Positions 28,855-38,356 of a DNA stretch of 64,000 nt are shown here, piece by piece. The stretch lies in the NCBI RefSeq assembly GCF_003226325.1, contig NZ_PDOD01000002.1, positions 496,001 through 560,000 of the forward strand, read 5' to 3'. The notes beneath the pieces are model-generated. The model was not told the origin of the DNA and ran no database searches. It saw nothing but the letters and a program-made list of their open reading frames with translations. The stretch comes from Salipaludibacillus keqinensis (GTDB lineage Bacteria; Bacillota; Bacilli; Bacillales; Salisediminibacteriaceae). The position numbers were made by a program, and so were the translations under genes. Positions within the stretch are counted from its first letter, which is position 1. Each line of letters starts with the position of its first letter.

Positions 28855-29175
28855 ATGAACCAGACGATGACTTTTATCTTAGGACTGATTGGCGGAACAG
28901 TAGGTTTCTTTTATACATTGTATGCCGTTTATTATGGCATTACGGATGAGTTTGTCTTTGGCGAATCCTTCGTGATTGGCACCAGTATGGCGGCGATGAC
29001 AATTAGCACGATTGCAATCGTTGGGGCCTCTTTTGTGAAACTACGTCCAAAGTTATCAGGGTGGATTATGATTATTACAGGACTGTCTCTCCCTCTATTT
29101 ATTAGCACATTCGGCTTTGTACCGCTCGTATTTCTCGTTCCAGCAGGGTTAAAAGAAATTTCGCGAAAAAGCTGA
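28855..29175 (+). CDS. Small membrane protein, DUF4064-like
   Basis: A 106-residue protein with three or four membrane helices and a short basic tail (LKEISRKS). The layout (FILGLIGGTVGFFYTLYAVYYGI, SLPLFISTFGFVPLVFLVPAGL) resembles DUF4064 proteins, but the match is tentative. GAGG sits a few bases before the ATG. It lies 75 bases after rarD and is followed by another small membrane-protein gene. Confidence 0.7.
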   Translation: MNQTMTFILGLIGGTVGFFYTLYAVYYGITDEFVFGESFVIGTSMAAMTISTIAIVGASFVKLRPKLSGWIMIITGLSLPLFISTFGFVPLVFLVPAGLKEISRKS

Positions 29176-29274
29176 CATTTCTTGGTGAAAATACACGATT
29201 AGCCTAGTTCCTCCTCGGGAATATGGAACATATACTGCACATATATTGTCTTATTCATTTGGAGGGATGTTACA

Positions 29275-29595
29275 TTGGTTTCACAAGAAGATAAAACATT
29301 AGCTATGCTCATTTATCTCATTAGTTTTTTCACCGCTTTTCTCGGTCCATTAATTATTTGGCTGATGAAAAAGAACGATTCAACGTTCATTGACCATCAC
29401 GGGCGAGAATACTTAAATTTCTTTATTTCTTACACCGTTTACGGAATCATCAGCGCCATCCTCATCATTGTTCTAGTTGGGATTGCCTTAGCATCGATTC
29501 TAGGTATTGCTGCGTTTGTCTTTACAGTGATTGCTGCAATAAAAGCGTTTGGCGGAGAATATTATCGATTCCCATTGATTTTTAGACTTCTATAA
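29275..29595 (+). CDS. DUF4870 membrane protein
   Basis: A 106-residue membrane protein of the DUF4870 family: the opening DKTLAMLIYLISFFTAFLGPLIIWLMKKNDSTFIDHHGREYLNFFISYTVY is diagnostic, followed by helices and an alanine-rich stretch. Function unknown. The start is TTG after GGAGGGATGTTACA. It ends in a strong terminator. Confidence 0.88.
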   Translation: MVSQEDKTLAMLIYLISFFTAFLGPLIIWLMKKNDSTFIDHHGREYLNFFISYTVYGIISAILIIVLVGIALASILGIAAFVFTVIAAIKAFGGEYYRFPLIFRLL

Positions 29596-29601
29596 TCACG
29601 A

Positions 29602-29633
29602 CAGCTCTTCCATCCCGGGAGAGCTGTTTTTCG
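29602..29633 (+). terminator. Intrinsic terminator after the DUF4870 gene
   Basis: ACAGCTCT pairs with AGAGCTGT around TCCATCCCGGG and is followed by TTTTTC. Confidence 0.85.
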
Positions 29634-29716
29634 TTGAGTAAATTAAATTACCATTCAAGTTCTCCTTGTTGCATACTTTAAAGAAGTAAACACAATTTTC
29701 TCCGAGGTGGTCAATC

Positions 29717-30502
29717 ATGTTGAAAGTAGCGGGCATCCAAATGAACTCAACTCTACACGAGAAGCAAAAAAACCGTAAGAAAGCAATAAATTTAATAAAA
29801 CAAGCTGCTAAAAACGGTGCAAAAATCATCTGTTTACCTGAATTATCGATGACAGGATATCATGTGAATAAAGAGAGTATACCGGAGCTAGCAGAACATA
29901 CTGATGGAGAAACCGTTCAGGTCTTTCGTGATTTAGCCAGTCAACTTTCTGTCGTTCTCATCGTTCCTTTTTTGGAATTAGACTCAAAAAATACAAACAA
30001 CTATATATCAGCTGCAATCATTGATACCGATGGGGCCTTATGTGGCATTCATCGAAAATCCATGCTGTGGGGAGATGAAAAACAAATGTTTACCCCTGGA
30101 GACAAAACCTATCAGGTATATGAAACGTCCCTTTGTAAAATAGGGGTATTAATTTGTTATGATATCGAATTCCCCGAACCTGCTAGATCCCTTGCTGTCA
30201 AAGGAGCAGAACTTCTGTTCGTCCCATCAGTTTGGAGTGTGCCAGCTGTATCAAGGTGGGACATTCAACTTCCGGCTAGAGCCCTTGATAATTCTCTATT
30301 TGTATTCGGTGTAAATGCTGCAGGGGAGCATACTTGCGGGAAAAGCAAACTCGTTAGTGCCGAAGGAGAAGTGATGATTGAATGTAATGGAAATTCAGAA
30401 GAAATCATTTATGGAGATGTGGATCTTCCATCTCTCAAAACCACTCGGAAAAAGATCCCTTACTTGAAAGATCTTCCGGCTGATTGGAGACGAGATTGTT
30501 GA
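29717..30502 (+). CDS. Carbon-nitrogen hydrolase (nitrilase superfamily)
   Basis: A 261-residue amidase-type enzyme. The catalytic triad is visible: Glu in IICLPELSMTGY, Lys in GIHRKSMLWGDE and Cys in IGVLICYDIEFPEPAR. It hydrolyses a non-peptide C-N bond, probably of a small amide, but the substrate cannot be named. Length is usual. GAGGTGG precedes the ATG. It is a single gene between the DUF4870 gene and the amino-acid transport operon. Confidence 0.9.
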   Translation: MLKVAGIQMNSTLHEKQKNRKKAINLIKQAAKNGAKIICLPELSMTGYHVNKESIPELAEHTDGETVQVFRDLASQLSVVLIVPFLELDSKNTNNYISAAIIDTDGALCGIHRKSMLWGDEKQMFTPGDKTYQVYETSLCKIGVLICYDIEFPEPARSLAVKGAELLFVPSVWSVPAVSRWDIQLPARALDNSLFVFGVNAAGEHTCGKSKLVSAEGEVMIECNGNSEEIIYGDVDLPSLKTTRKKIPYLKDLPADWRRDC

Positions 30503-30790
30503 TTTACGTGAAATCGACAATAACCAACAAAATTAGTTATGCAATGATCATAAGTTATCTAAATATTCTATTTTAAAAACCAATTAAAAAAACCTTTTAT
30601 TACAAGGATTCAACCAGTCTTATTTATTATCTGAAAATTTATTTGTAGAAATACGTGTATAACTATGCTAAAATCATTTTTATCATACAGTTCTTTTAAC
30701 CTAGGAACGATGATGACCTTTTTTTCTTTTAAATAGTTCCAATATTAGGGCTATTTAAAATATATTTAAAAAACATAAGGGGGAAGAAAA

Positions 30791-31558
30791 GTGAAGAAAC
30801 TGTTATTTATTTTTGCACTTGTATTTTTAGCTGTAGTCGCCGTAGCATGTGGAGACTCCAATGCAGATGGGGAGATGCCTGAGTACACCGTAGCAACGGA
30901 TTCAAACTATGTACCATTTGAATACTTGAATACGGATACGGGAGAGATGGAAGGCTTCGACATTGACTTAATTAATGAGATTGCCGACCGAGTTGGGTTT
31001 ACCATTGATTTAGAAGTTGTGGAATTCGATGGCATTGTTTCCGGAATGGGAACAGGCCGCTATGATATCGGGATCGCAGGTATGACGATCACAGAAGAGC
31101 GCGCAGAAAACTTCGATTTCTCTGATCCATACTACGATGCAGGTCTCATCTTAGCTGTTCGAGCTGATGAAGAAGAAATTGAATCGATTGACGATGTAGG
31201 CGAGCGTCCTATCGCTACAAGAGCTGCTACAACTAGTGAAACATATTTAGTTGAGAATACCGATGCAGAAGTACGAACGTTCCCAGACATTGTCAATGCG
31301 TACCAAGATTTGATTGCAGGACGTGTAGACGGTGTTATCTATGACATTCCGAATGTTCTTTATTACATGGATACAGAAGCTATTGGAGAAATGAAAACAG
31401 TCGGTGAACGTTTAACTGGTGAGCAATATGGTATTGCCTTCCCTGAAGGATCCGAGCTGACTGAACAAGTAAATGAAGCCCTTGCTGAAATGAGAGAAGA
31501 TGGAACATATGGAGATATTTACGAAGAGTGGTTTGGTGAAAGACCAGACGACGAATAA
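30791..31558 (+). CDS. Polar amino-acid ABC transporter, substrate-binding lipoprotein
   Basis: A 255-residue family 3 solute-binding protein. The lipobox VAVAC gives lipidated Cys20. [38 protein letters not shown] is the family opening, and [25 protein letters not shown] the hinge motif. It delivers a polar amino acid, probably glutamine or a similar one, to the permease that follows. It is highly acidic, as expected of a halophile's exported protein. GGGGG precedes the start (GTG). First gene of a three-gene operon. Confidence 0.93.
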   Translation: MKKLLFIFALVFLAVVAVACGDSNADGEMPEYTVATDSNYVPFEYLNTDTGEMEGFDIDLINEIADRVGFTIDLEVVEFDGIVSGMGTGRYDIGIAGMTITEERAENFDFSDPYYDAGLILAVRADEEEIESIDDVGERPIATRAATTSETYLVENTDAEVRTFPDIVNAYQDLIAGRVDGVIYDIPNVLYYMDTEAIGEMKTVGERLTGEQYGIAFPEGSELTEQVNEALAEMREDGTYGDIYEEWFGERPDDE

Positions 31559-31655
31559 TCAATCTCATTACTATAAAAAGTTGGAACACAACAAGCGCCC
31601 TTGTTGTGTTCCAACGCCTACATACTAACTTATTTAGAAGGAGGCGGCACTTCCA

Positions 31656-32327
31656 ATGTTGGAAAATTTAACAGAAATATTTACTAGTCCGCACTACCGG
31701 GATACCCTCCCCTTCATTATTAGAGGCCTTCAATTAACGTTAATCGTCACCTTTGTCGGTGTATTTTTCGGGTTTATTTTAGGAAGTATTTTTGGACTAG
31801 CCCGACTTTCAAAGAGCAAAATCATATATGCCATTGCCACGGTCTATATTGAATTAGTTCGCGGAACACCGATTCTCGTTCAGGCATTATTCTTATATTT
31901 TGCAGTTTCTGATTTTTTCGGAATTAACTTCGATGCATTAACAGCAGGAATTATTGCTATTGCCATCAATGCAGGAGCCTATATTGCTGAAATCGTGCGC
32001 GGTGGGGTTGAATCGATTGATAAAGGCCAAATGGAAGCTGGACGTTCCATCGGGTTAAGTTCAACTCAAACGATGAGGTACATCGTTTGGCCACAAGCAT
32101 TTAAACGGATGATTCCTCCTCTTGGAAATCAATTTATTATTAGTTTAAAAGATACGTCTATTTTTGCCGTCATTTCATTAGGGGAAGTGACCTATTTAAT
32201 GAGACAGTATGTGAGTACTACAGGGGATCCATTTATCCCCTATATCATGCTCTGTTTCGCTTACTTGATCATCACGATCCCGGCCATGGTACTATTAAGG
32301 CGTATTGAACGGAGGTTAGATGTCTAA
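31656..32327 (+). CDS. Polar amino-acid ABC transporter permease
   Basis: A 223-residue HisMQ-family permease with five membrane helices. The EAA loop reads [44 protein letters not shown]. It forms the membrane channel for the binding protein before it and the ATPase after it, with which it overlaps by one base. GGAGGCGG precedes the ATG. Confidence 0.95.
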   Translation: MLENLTEIFTSPHYRDTLPFIIRGLQLTLIVTFVGVFFGFILGSIFGLARLSKSKIIYAIATVYIELVRGTPILVQALFLYFAVSDFFGINFDALTAGIIAIAINAGAYIAEIVRGGVESIDKGQMEAGRSIGLSSTQTMRYIVWPQAFKRMIPPLGNQFIISLKDTSIFAVISLGEVTYLMRQYVSTTGDPFIPYIMLCFAYLIITIPAMVLLRRIERRLDV

Positions 32328-33049
32328 TGATTAAAGTTACAGATTTGCACAAGTCATTCGGAGATAATGAAGTGTTAAAAGGTATCGATGCAGAAGTACA
32401 GGAAAAAGAAGTCGTTTGTGTCATCGGCCCATCTGGTTCTGGTAAAAGTACGTTTTTACGTTGCTTAAACTTGTTAGAAGAAATCACTGCCGGGGATGTA
32501 GTCATTGACGGAGAAAGCCTGATGGATCCTAAAATCAATATTAACAAACTACGGTCACAAGTAGGGATGGTATTCCAACACTTTAACTTGTTCCCTCACA
32601 TGACCGTATTAAAAAATGTCACCTTAGGTCCCTTGAAAGTGAAAGACACCTCCCCTGAAGAAGCGGAAAAACTGTCACTTGATTTACTGGAAAAAGTAGG
32701 TTTATCTGACAAAGCTCACGTGTATCCAGGAAGTTTATCAGGCGGTCAAAAGCAGCGAGTCGCTATCGCAAGAGCCCTTGCTATGAGTCCGAAAGTGATG
32801 CTTTTTGATGAGCCAACCTCCGCCCTCGACCCGGAATTAGTCGGCGACGTTCTTGGTGCCATGAAAGATCTAGCTAATGAAGGTATGACGATGGTGGTGG
32901 TCACTCATGAGATGGGCTTCGCCAGGGAGATGGGCGATCGTGTCTTATTTATGGATGAAGGAGTCATTATGGAAGAAGGTCCACCGGAAAACATCTTCGA
33001 TAACCCGCAGCACCCGCGTACGCAAGAGTTTTTAAGTAAAATATTATAA
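32327..33049 (+). CDS. Polar amino-acid ABC transporter ATPase, GlnQ-like
   Basis: A 240-residue ABC ATPase of the GlnQ/HisP type. Walker A is GPSGSGKST (residues 34-42), the Q-loop is [18 protein letters not shown], the signature is LSGGQKQR, Walker B is [12 protein letters not shown] and the switch His is in [16 protein letters not shown]. Its start overlaps the permease stop (TAATGA), indicating translational coupling. Confidence 0.96.
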   Translation: MIKVTDLHKSFGDNEVLKGIDAEVQEKEVVCVIGPSGSGKSTFLRCLNLLEEITAGDVVIDGESLMDPKININKLRSQVGMVFQHFNLFPHMTVLKNVTLGPLKVKDTSPEEAEKLSLDLLEKVGLSDKAHVYPGSLSGGQKQRVAIARALAMSPKVMLFDEPTSALDPELVGDVLGAMKDLANEGMTMVVVTHEMGFAREMGDRVLFMDEGVIMEEGPPENIFDNPQHPRTQEFLSKIL

Positions 33050-33057
33050 CAATTATG

Positions 33058-33090
33058 CTAGCTTGAGATAAACACTCAAGCTAGTTTTTT
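33058..33090 (+). terminator. Intrinsic terminator of the amino-acid ABC operon
   Basis: CTAGCTTGAG pairs with CTCAAGCTAG around ATAAACA and is followed by TTTTTTG. Confidence 0.9.
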
Positions 33091-33180
33091 GTTTTCGTCA
33101 CTTTATCAACCTCTACACTACTATTTGCTTACAAGGCTTCATAAGATGAAGCATACCTCTTTAGTAAAGGAGAACCTTTC

Positions 33181-34371
33181 ATGAATATACGCGTGCGGCA
33201 AGGCGATAGCTTCTGGTATTATAGTCAATTGTTCCAACTGCCTCTTCAACTCATTCTCGACTCCAACCGAGATACGAATCCATCGGCTTTGCAAATAGGC
33301 CAAATTGTAAGAATTCCAGGCTACTTTATTAGCTTTTATACGATTCAGTCCGGAGATTCTTTCTGGAGAATTTCTCAACAGCTAGGTTTGAACGTAGATC
33401 TACTCGTCTTACTTAACTCATCTATCAACCCCTTTGCCTTGCAAGTGGGACAACAAATCAATGTTCCAGTCAGGGTACAATCCCCTATCGTCCAAGGTAG
33501 ACGAAATTATGATTCTGCAGCACTCGTTTCGGACATTAATCAACTGACTGAAATTTACCCTTTTATATCCACAAACGTCATCGGTCAATCTGTGATGGGT
33601 AAGGACTTAATTGAACTCCGACTTGGTCAAGGATCTAAGACCGTTCACATGAATGGTTCTTTCCATGCCCATGAATGGATAACGACACCGATCTTAATGC
33701 AGACGTTGAATGAGTATTTATTAGCCTTAACGAATTCCCAGCCGATTCGGGGACTGACAATGTTGCCCTATTATAATGCTGTTTTACTTTCCATTGTCCC
33801 AATGGTGAATCCTGATGGGGTGGACTTAGTCATCAATGGTCCTCCAGATGAAGAACCGTTTAGAAGTGAAGTCATTGAGATAAATAATGGTAGTTTAGAT
33901 TTCTCTGGATGGAAAGCGAATATTCGAGGAGTCGACTTGAATAACCAATACCCTGCCCTGTGGGAAGAAGAAGCTGAAATCAAACCGAAGCAACCTTCTC
34001 CTAGCAACTTCCCTGGATATGAACCTTTATCTGAACCAGAATCCATTGCGATGGCCGACCTCACAAGGGCAGGAGATTTCGCTCAAGCCCTTGCCTATCA
34101 CACACAAGGGAAAGTCATCTTCTGGGGATTTCAAGGACTTGAACCGCCAGAATCAGAAATCATCGTCCGTGAATTTGAGCGGGTGAGCGGCTATCGTCCA
34201 ATCCAATACGTTCAAAGTTTCGCCGGTTATAAAGATTGGTTTATACAAGAATGGCGCAGACCAGGTTTCACGATTGAATTAGGTCGCGGTGTCAACCCTC
34301 TCCCGATCGAACAATTCGACGAGATCTATCAAGAAAACCTCGGGATTTTCCTAGTTAGTCTTATGTCTTGA
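33181..34371 (+). CDS. LysM / M14 gamma-D-glutamyl-diaminopimelate peptidase I-like
   Basis: A 396-residue enzyme with two LysM repeats (VRQGDSFWYYSQLFQLP; YTIQSGDSFWRISQQLGLN) and a zinc carboxypeptidase M14 domain. Zinc ligands are His and Glu of SFHAHEW and His of AYHTQG; the catalytic Glu lies in GFTIELGRG. This is the architecture of Lysinibacillus sphaericus endopeptidase I, which cuts the gamma-D-Glu-mDAP bond in spore and wall peptidoglycan. No signal peptide is seen, again suggesting a sporulation or germination role. GGAG precedes the ATG. The stop is TGA. Confidence 0.9.
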   Translation: MNIRVRQGDSFWYYSQLFQLPLQLILDSNRDTNPSALQIGQIVRIPGYFISFYTIQSGDSFWRISQQLGLNVDLLVLLNSSINPFALQVGQQINVPVRVQSPIVQGRRNYDSAALVSDINQLTEIYPFISTNVIGQSVMGKDLIELRLGQGSKTVHMNGSFHAHEWITTPILMQTLNEYLLALTNSQPIRGLTMLPYYNAVLLSIVPMVNPDGVDLVINGPPDEEPFRSEVIEINNGSLDFSGWKANIRGVDLNNQYPALWEEEAEIKPKQPSPSNFPGYEPLSEPESIAMADLTRAGDFAQALAYHTQGKVIFWGFQGLEPPESEIIVREFERVSGYRPIQYVQSFAGYKDWFIQEWRRPGFTIELGRGVNPLPIEQFDEIYQENLGIFLVSLMS

Positions 34372-34795
34372 GACAAACCAAAAGGACGGTTGTTGCGGTA
34401 AATTGGGCCAAGAGAACCGTCCCTCTGGTTGCTACGCATTCAATTGTATGTCTCTTTCCTCTGAAGTATAAATGATACTTGAATTTGCACTCTTTATTTG
34501 CGCTCACATCAATCGATGGATCGATATAAAATTGCAAATAGAATCCGTTTTCTGCGTTCTCTACTTCATAGGATAACTCTTTGTCGTCTAATTCGAAGCG
34601 GAATTGAAGAACGTTGGAAATAAATGATTTCAGTTCATCGTTAGTAAGTTGTTGCAATATTTTTTTCTGGTCTTCACCTATAAATAAATTTTCTCTAAAG
34701 AAAACTCCTTCATCTTTGAACAATTCCTCTAAGTCATTTTCCCAATAGGAGAAACCCGCCGTAACCCTGCGTTTCTTTAATTGGAAAATGTTCAT
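34361..34795 (-). CDS. Downstream half of an interrupted unknown protein
   Basis: A 144-residue frame without a recognised domain. It is in the same frame as the preceding gene half, separated only by TAA plus two codons, and has no proper ribosome site. Its last 22 residues are encoded by the hairpin region just past the peptidase gene (GGACGGTT / AACCGTCC), so the natural C-terminus may have been lost. It could be read by reinitiation or be the tail of a decayed gene. Confidence 0.5.
   Translation of the reverse strand: MNIFQLKKRRVTAGFSYWENDLEELFKDEGVFFRENLFIGEDQKKILQQLTNDELKSFISNVLQFRFELDDKELSYEVENAENGFYLQFYIDPSIDVSANKECKFKYHLYFRGKRHTIECVATRGTVLLAQFTATTVLLVCLKT
34380..34427. terminator. 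Hairpin GGACGGTT / AACCGTCC
   Basis: An eight-base stem with a loop of about 26 bases lies just after the stop of the M14 peptidase gene and inside the opposing open frame. There is no clear T-tract. It may be a weak terminator or a repeat remnant. Confidence 0.4.
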
Positions 34796-34801
34796 TGATC
34801 T

Positions 34802-35287
34802 TTAAAAAGACAATTCTTCCTCCACCCAATAGTAATACTCAGGATCAAATTGCGCAGTGTGGTCCTTATATGAATACACTTTTGGAGACTCAGAGTAACA
34901 AATATTGTACTTGAAATTCCTTCGAAAATTATATTTATTATCTAAGTATGGGGCGATCAACGTTGTATAAAGCATTCTCCCTTCTTCATTTCCAAGTAAA
35001 GACTCTGTGGAGTTTTTTATGAACGATTTTCTTGCTCCACTTGAAAACCGGCTTAAGATCGACTTGTTTAACATTAGCGCGTTTGCAATGCTATCAGACA
35101 TTTCTAAGTTTTGATGAGATTTCGTAAAGTGATCGTAAATCAGATTAAATAAGAGCAATGGGATCATGACACTGATTAATGAGGTAACAATGTCAATGTA
35201 GAAACTCACCCACGTGATTGTGCCGAGAAAAATATTTAGCAAAACGACCACTAGTAATAATAAAAGTAAGACGACAAAAAATAACAA
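34802..35287 (-). CDS. Membrane-anchored unknown protein, upstream half
   Basis: A 161-residue frame with two N-terminal hydrophobic helices (FFVVLLLLLLVVVLLNIFLG; VTSLISVMIPLLLFNLIYDHF) and a soluble part (SDSIANALMLNKSILSRFS onward). It ends at TAA in frame with the next frame. The only start is TTG with no ribosome site, and a stop lies four codons upstream. Together the two parts look like one anchored protein of about 305 residues broken by a nonsense codon. No family recognised. Confidence 0.5.
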   Translation of the reverse strand: MLFFVVLLLLLLVVVLLNIFLGTITWVSFYIDIVTSLISVMIPLLLFNLIYDHFTKSHQNLEMSDSIANALMLNKSILSRFSSGARKSFIKNSTESLLGNEEGRMLYTTLIAPYLDNKYNFRRNFKYNICYSESPKVYSYKDHTAQFDPEYYYWVEEELSF

Positions 35288-35340
35288 TTGGATGCTTTAA
35301 CAAACGATGAATAGGGAAACAAAGATGGAAGGTGATGCTT

Positions 35341-36183
35341 ATGAATATACATAAACTACTAAAAATAATTTTTGGTGTCGCAATCGTCGGAGTGATCCTC
35401 TACGGTGTGAATGTGGGATTGTTTTACTTTAATCAAGAGGATATTCTCTTTCAAGAACCAGATCTTTCAGAAGAGAGGGCAGCCGAGGTCGTTCGTGAAA
35501 ATGATAGGGTCGAAGAAATAACGATGGAAGTTGAGGAAGGTGTCTCACTCCATGGATGGTTATTGGAAAGCCAAAGTGAGTCCTCAGATCCGGCACCGCT
35601 CCTTATCTATTTTGGCGGAAACTCGGAAGAACTCTCAAGGTCTTTCGATCAGTTTAGTTCAATGGATGACTGGTCGGTGTTGCTGATGAACCATCGAGGA
35701 TATGGCCTAAGTGAAGGAACGCCTAGTGAAAGGAACTTATTTCATGACGCCCGCTATATGTATGATGAACTGACTGCTCGAGAAGACATCGATTCCAGTC
35801 GAGTAGTAGTCATGGGACGCAGCATGGGCACCGCTCCTGCCACTCACTTATCAAAAGAACGAGACGTGTCAGGAACAATCCTTGTTTCTCCATACGACAC
35901 TCGCACCCGTCTTATGGAACACCGACAACCTTATTTACCGGTAAAGTGGCTTATTCGTCACCCTTTTAAACTCAGTGAAAAAGCCGGTGAAATCGACTCT
36001 CCTCTTCTAGCTTTTCTTGCTACAGAAGATGAAGTCATCCCACCCGAGCATTCCGAAGTAACCGTGGAATCATGGAGTGGGGAAGCAGAAATCGTTTGGC
36101 TAGAAGGCTATGATCACAATGACTTGCAAGGAAGCCCTGATTTCTTGGACAACATCCATCGGTTTTTAGACGAAGTTCAGTAA
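35341..36183 (+). CDS. Membrane-anchored alpha/beta hydrolase
   Basis: A 280-residue protein with an N-terminal membrane anchor (IIFGVAIVGVILYGVNVGLFYF) and an outward-facing alpha/beta-hydrolase fold. Visible are LLIYFGGNSEE (oxyanion), GYGLSEG, the elbow GRSMGTAPA and the end EGYDHNDLQGSPDF with the catalytic His. It resembles the YfhR/BEM46-like family. Substrate unknown. GGAAGGTG lies six bases before this ATG; earlier in-frame GTG and ATG overlap it. Confidence 0.85.
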   Translation: MNIHKLLKIIFGVAIVGVILYGVNVGLFYFNQEDILFQEPDLSEERAAEVVRENDRVEEITMEVEEGVSLHGWLLESQSESSDPAPLLIYFGGNSEELSRSFDQFSSMDDWSVLLMNHRGYGLSEGTPSERNLFHDARYMYDELTAREDIDSSRVVVMGRSMGTAPATHLSKERDVSGTILVSPYDTRTRLMEHRQPYLPVKWLIRHPFKLSEKAGEIDSPLLAFLATEDEVIPPEHSEVTVESWSGEAEIVWLEGYDHNDLQGSPDFLDNIHRFLDEVQ

Positions 36184-36259
36184 AGGAGTATGATTTTTTA
36201 TTTGCAGATGGTCTTTATGGGCTGTCTGTTTTTATTTGGGGGTTAAAAACGGCCTGCGG

Positions 36260-36320
36260 GACACAGCTCCTCTCAAACCGACTACAGAACCATTCAAACG
36301 GGATACAGCTCCTCTCCCTT
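36260..36320. repeat. CTCAAACCGACTACAG repeat, copy 2
   Basis: CTCAAACCGACTACAGAAC (36272-36290) is identical to 24247-24265. Related pieces (TTCAAACGGGATACAGCTCC) follow in tandem at about 25-base spacing. Intergenic, between convergent genes. Confidence 0.65.
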
Positions 36321-36350
36321 GAACCCCTGAACGAAAATATACGTACAACA

Positions 36351-36395
36351 AAAAAGCTGCCTAGAGGAGCGTCAATCACTCTTCTAAGACAGCTT
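36351..36395 (-). terminator. Intrinsic terminator of the epimerase-like gene
   Basis: On the minus strand AAGCTGTCTTAGAAGAG pairs imperfectly with CTCCTCTAGGCAGCTT and is followed by TTTTTT. Confidence 0.75.
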
Positions 36396-36404
36396 TGATT
36401 TCAG

Positions 36405-37478
36405 TTATTGCTTAATCAATGTTTTGCGACGGTCACGAAATCCTCTAACAATTCGCAGTAACATTGGACGATCCATCTCCAAGCTAGGTTCATTAGCTTT
36501 AGCTAATAAATCACGAGTATTGTCATCGTGGAAATAAATTGTACGATTTAAATACGGTTTAAACACTTGCAACGGCTCATTCAGCTTCAGTTCTTCCAAG
36601 GATAACGTCGAATAGTCCTCATAGGGTATCAATTCAATCGCCTGAAAGTCCATGCCCTCTTTAATGGCTTCCATGATGAGATGATTGTCAGGTGGAGATG
36701 GATTGACGAGATTGTACACATGATTCTTCTTCGCCCGTGTCAAACCAGCGACGAGAAGTTTCGTAATATAATCCACTGGGACAATATGCGTCGTATCCTC
36801 TAGCCCAACTAATATTTTCATCTTCTTATCTGACAGACTATCTCTAGATCTGGCCATCTTTTTCTTCAGTAGTTCAACGGCCCTCATTACGCCGTACATC
36901 CCAAAATTCGTATCTGCTTCTCCAGTTTCAGAGTCACCAATAATAATTGCTGGTCGCATAATGTGTACATCAAAACGATCTTGATAAGACATCACTGCAT
37001 GCTCAGCGTGACATTTACTCTCTTCATAAGCATTTACAAAGTTGGAGTCAAGGGGATACAGTTGTTCAAATCCTTCTTTGCGATCTCCCAGGGTATACGC
37101 TGTACTAACATGGATAAATTTGGACACTTGCATTTGTTCTGCTAACGCTAGCAAGTTTTTCGTTCCTTGTACATTGATTTCAAACAACGCATCCCGATCG
37201 TTTGGATCAAAGGACAAATAGGCTGCGCTATGATAAACCGCATCAATCGTGCCTGTTAATTCCTTCATATTTACAACCGATAGACCTAACTTCTCTTTTC
37301 CTAAGTCTCCTTCGATAATATGCACTTGTTCTTGCTCTTTTTGTGATAAGCGATTGAAGAGTTGGTCTGCCTTCTTCTGGCTTCGCACTAAAACATATAC
37401 ATCGTGACCTTCTTCTACCAATCTATTCACTAAATCCATTCCTAAAAATCCTGTGCCACCAGTTACAAAAACATTCAT
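36405..37478 (-). CDS. Extended SDR, thioester-reductase-like NAD(P)-binding protein
   Basis: A 357-residue extended short-chain dehydrogenase. The Rossmann motif is VFVTGGTGFLGMDLVNRL; AAYLSFDPNDRDALFEINVQGTKNLLALAEQ, STAYTLGD and the YxxxK pair in YEESKCHAE place it near the male-sterility/thioester-reductase branch. The substrate, possibly a fatty acyl or isoprenoid group, is not known. GGAG lies ten bases before the ATG. It stands alone. Confidence 0.88.
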   Translation of the reverse strand: MNVFVTGGTGFLGMDLVNRLVEEGHDVYVLVRSQKKADQLFNRLSQKEQEQVHIIEGDLGKEKLGLSVVNMKELTGTIDAVYHSAAYLSFDPNDRDALFEINVQGTKNLLALAEQMQVSKFIHVSTAYTLGDRKEGFEQLYPLDSNFVNAYEESKCHAEHAVMSYQDRFDVHIMRPAIIIGDSETGEADTNFGMYGVMRAVELLKKKMARSRDSLSDKKMKILVGLEDTTHIVPVDYITKLLVAGLTRAKKNHVYNLVNPSPPDNHLIMEAIKEGMDFQAIELIPYEDYSTLSLEELKLNEPLQVFKPYLNRTIYFHDDNTRDLLAKANEPSLEMDRPMLLRIVRGFRDRRKTLIKQ

Positions 37479-37638
37479 AGGTGAAAAGCTCCTTACTTAC
37501 TCTTTATTTCAAAACTACGATGATCCATAAACGAACGTCCAATAAAATCTGATTTTCAAGTCTATTTTACACTATCAAGACGTTGTTTGATAGTGATACG
37601 GGCTATATACATAATCTTCAAGATTGCTAGGAAAGAAA

Positions 37639-38259
37639 CTATGATGTTCTTCGTTCCGGGTTTGAAGTGCTCGTAAACAGCATCGTGACTACCCAACCGA
37701 CTAGGCTGATGCTATACACTGGCAACAGTCCTGGAATGAGCCCATTCATTATATAAACAATTCCTATAGCTAGAAGACATAGCAAGATTTTTAATGGGGA
37801 CATGACCAGACGCTTCAACGGCTCCATAAAATCTTGTTTAGAAAAGCTCACTTGTTCTTTTTCTCCTGATATTAGTCCAAAGGTCATTCCCCACATCAAA
37901 AATAAAAGAAAGAGACCCACCGTACTAAAACTGAAAAAGTAAAAGGCAAATCCATCAAACAATCTGATAATGTTTAAATTCACAAGCATGAATAAGGTAA
38001 CACTCATTATGATGACCGCCATGATATTCCCTTTTAAAAATACTCTTCGATACGTTTGCCAGAAAGTTTTAAACATGGGGGGTTCCTTTCCCTGATGCCA
38101 TGAAGTCATGAGGCTACACATAGCCACCCAGGCTGGATAAAACCCGAACAAGACTAATCCCATTAAAGTGAACAGTAACCATAATAAATTGGCAAAAGCG
38201 ATTTTCATCATCCAATCAGCGACACGGTAAATGAATCCAGAAGTACCTGAAAGCTGCAT
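37639..38259 (-). CDS. DUF624 (YesL family) membrane protein
   Basis: A 206-residue membrane protein with five helices and the DUF624 opening (RVADWMMKIAFANLLWLLFTLMGLVLFGFYPAWVAM). YesL-type genes often belong to sugar ABC operons, although their role is unknown. Here it is the last gene of the fructan cluster, 97 bases after the GH32 gene. AAGGAG lies eight bases before this ATG; an upstream in-frame GTG overlaps it. Confidence 0.88.
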   Translation of the reverse strand: MQLSGTSGFIYRVADWMMKIAFANLLWLLFTLMGLVLFGFYPAWVAMCSLMTSWHQGKEPPMFKTFWQTYRRVFLKGNIMAVIIMSVTLFMLVNLNIIRLFDGFAFYFFSFSTVGLFLLFLMWGMTFGLISGEKEQVSFSKQDFMEPLKRLVMSPLKILLCLLAIGIVYIMNGLIPGLLPVYSISLVGWVVTMLFTSTSNPERRTS

Positions 38260-38356
38260 GTTGCTCACTCCTTGTCATAGAGAAATTCTGAAGAGTTGCC
38301 AACCCTCACTTCTCTTGTTATGTAAAAAGAAAGAGTAATCATCAAAAGATGACTAC

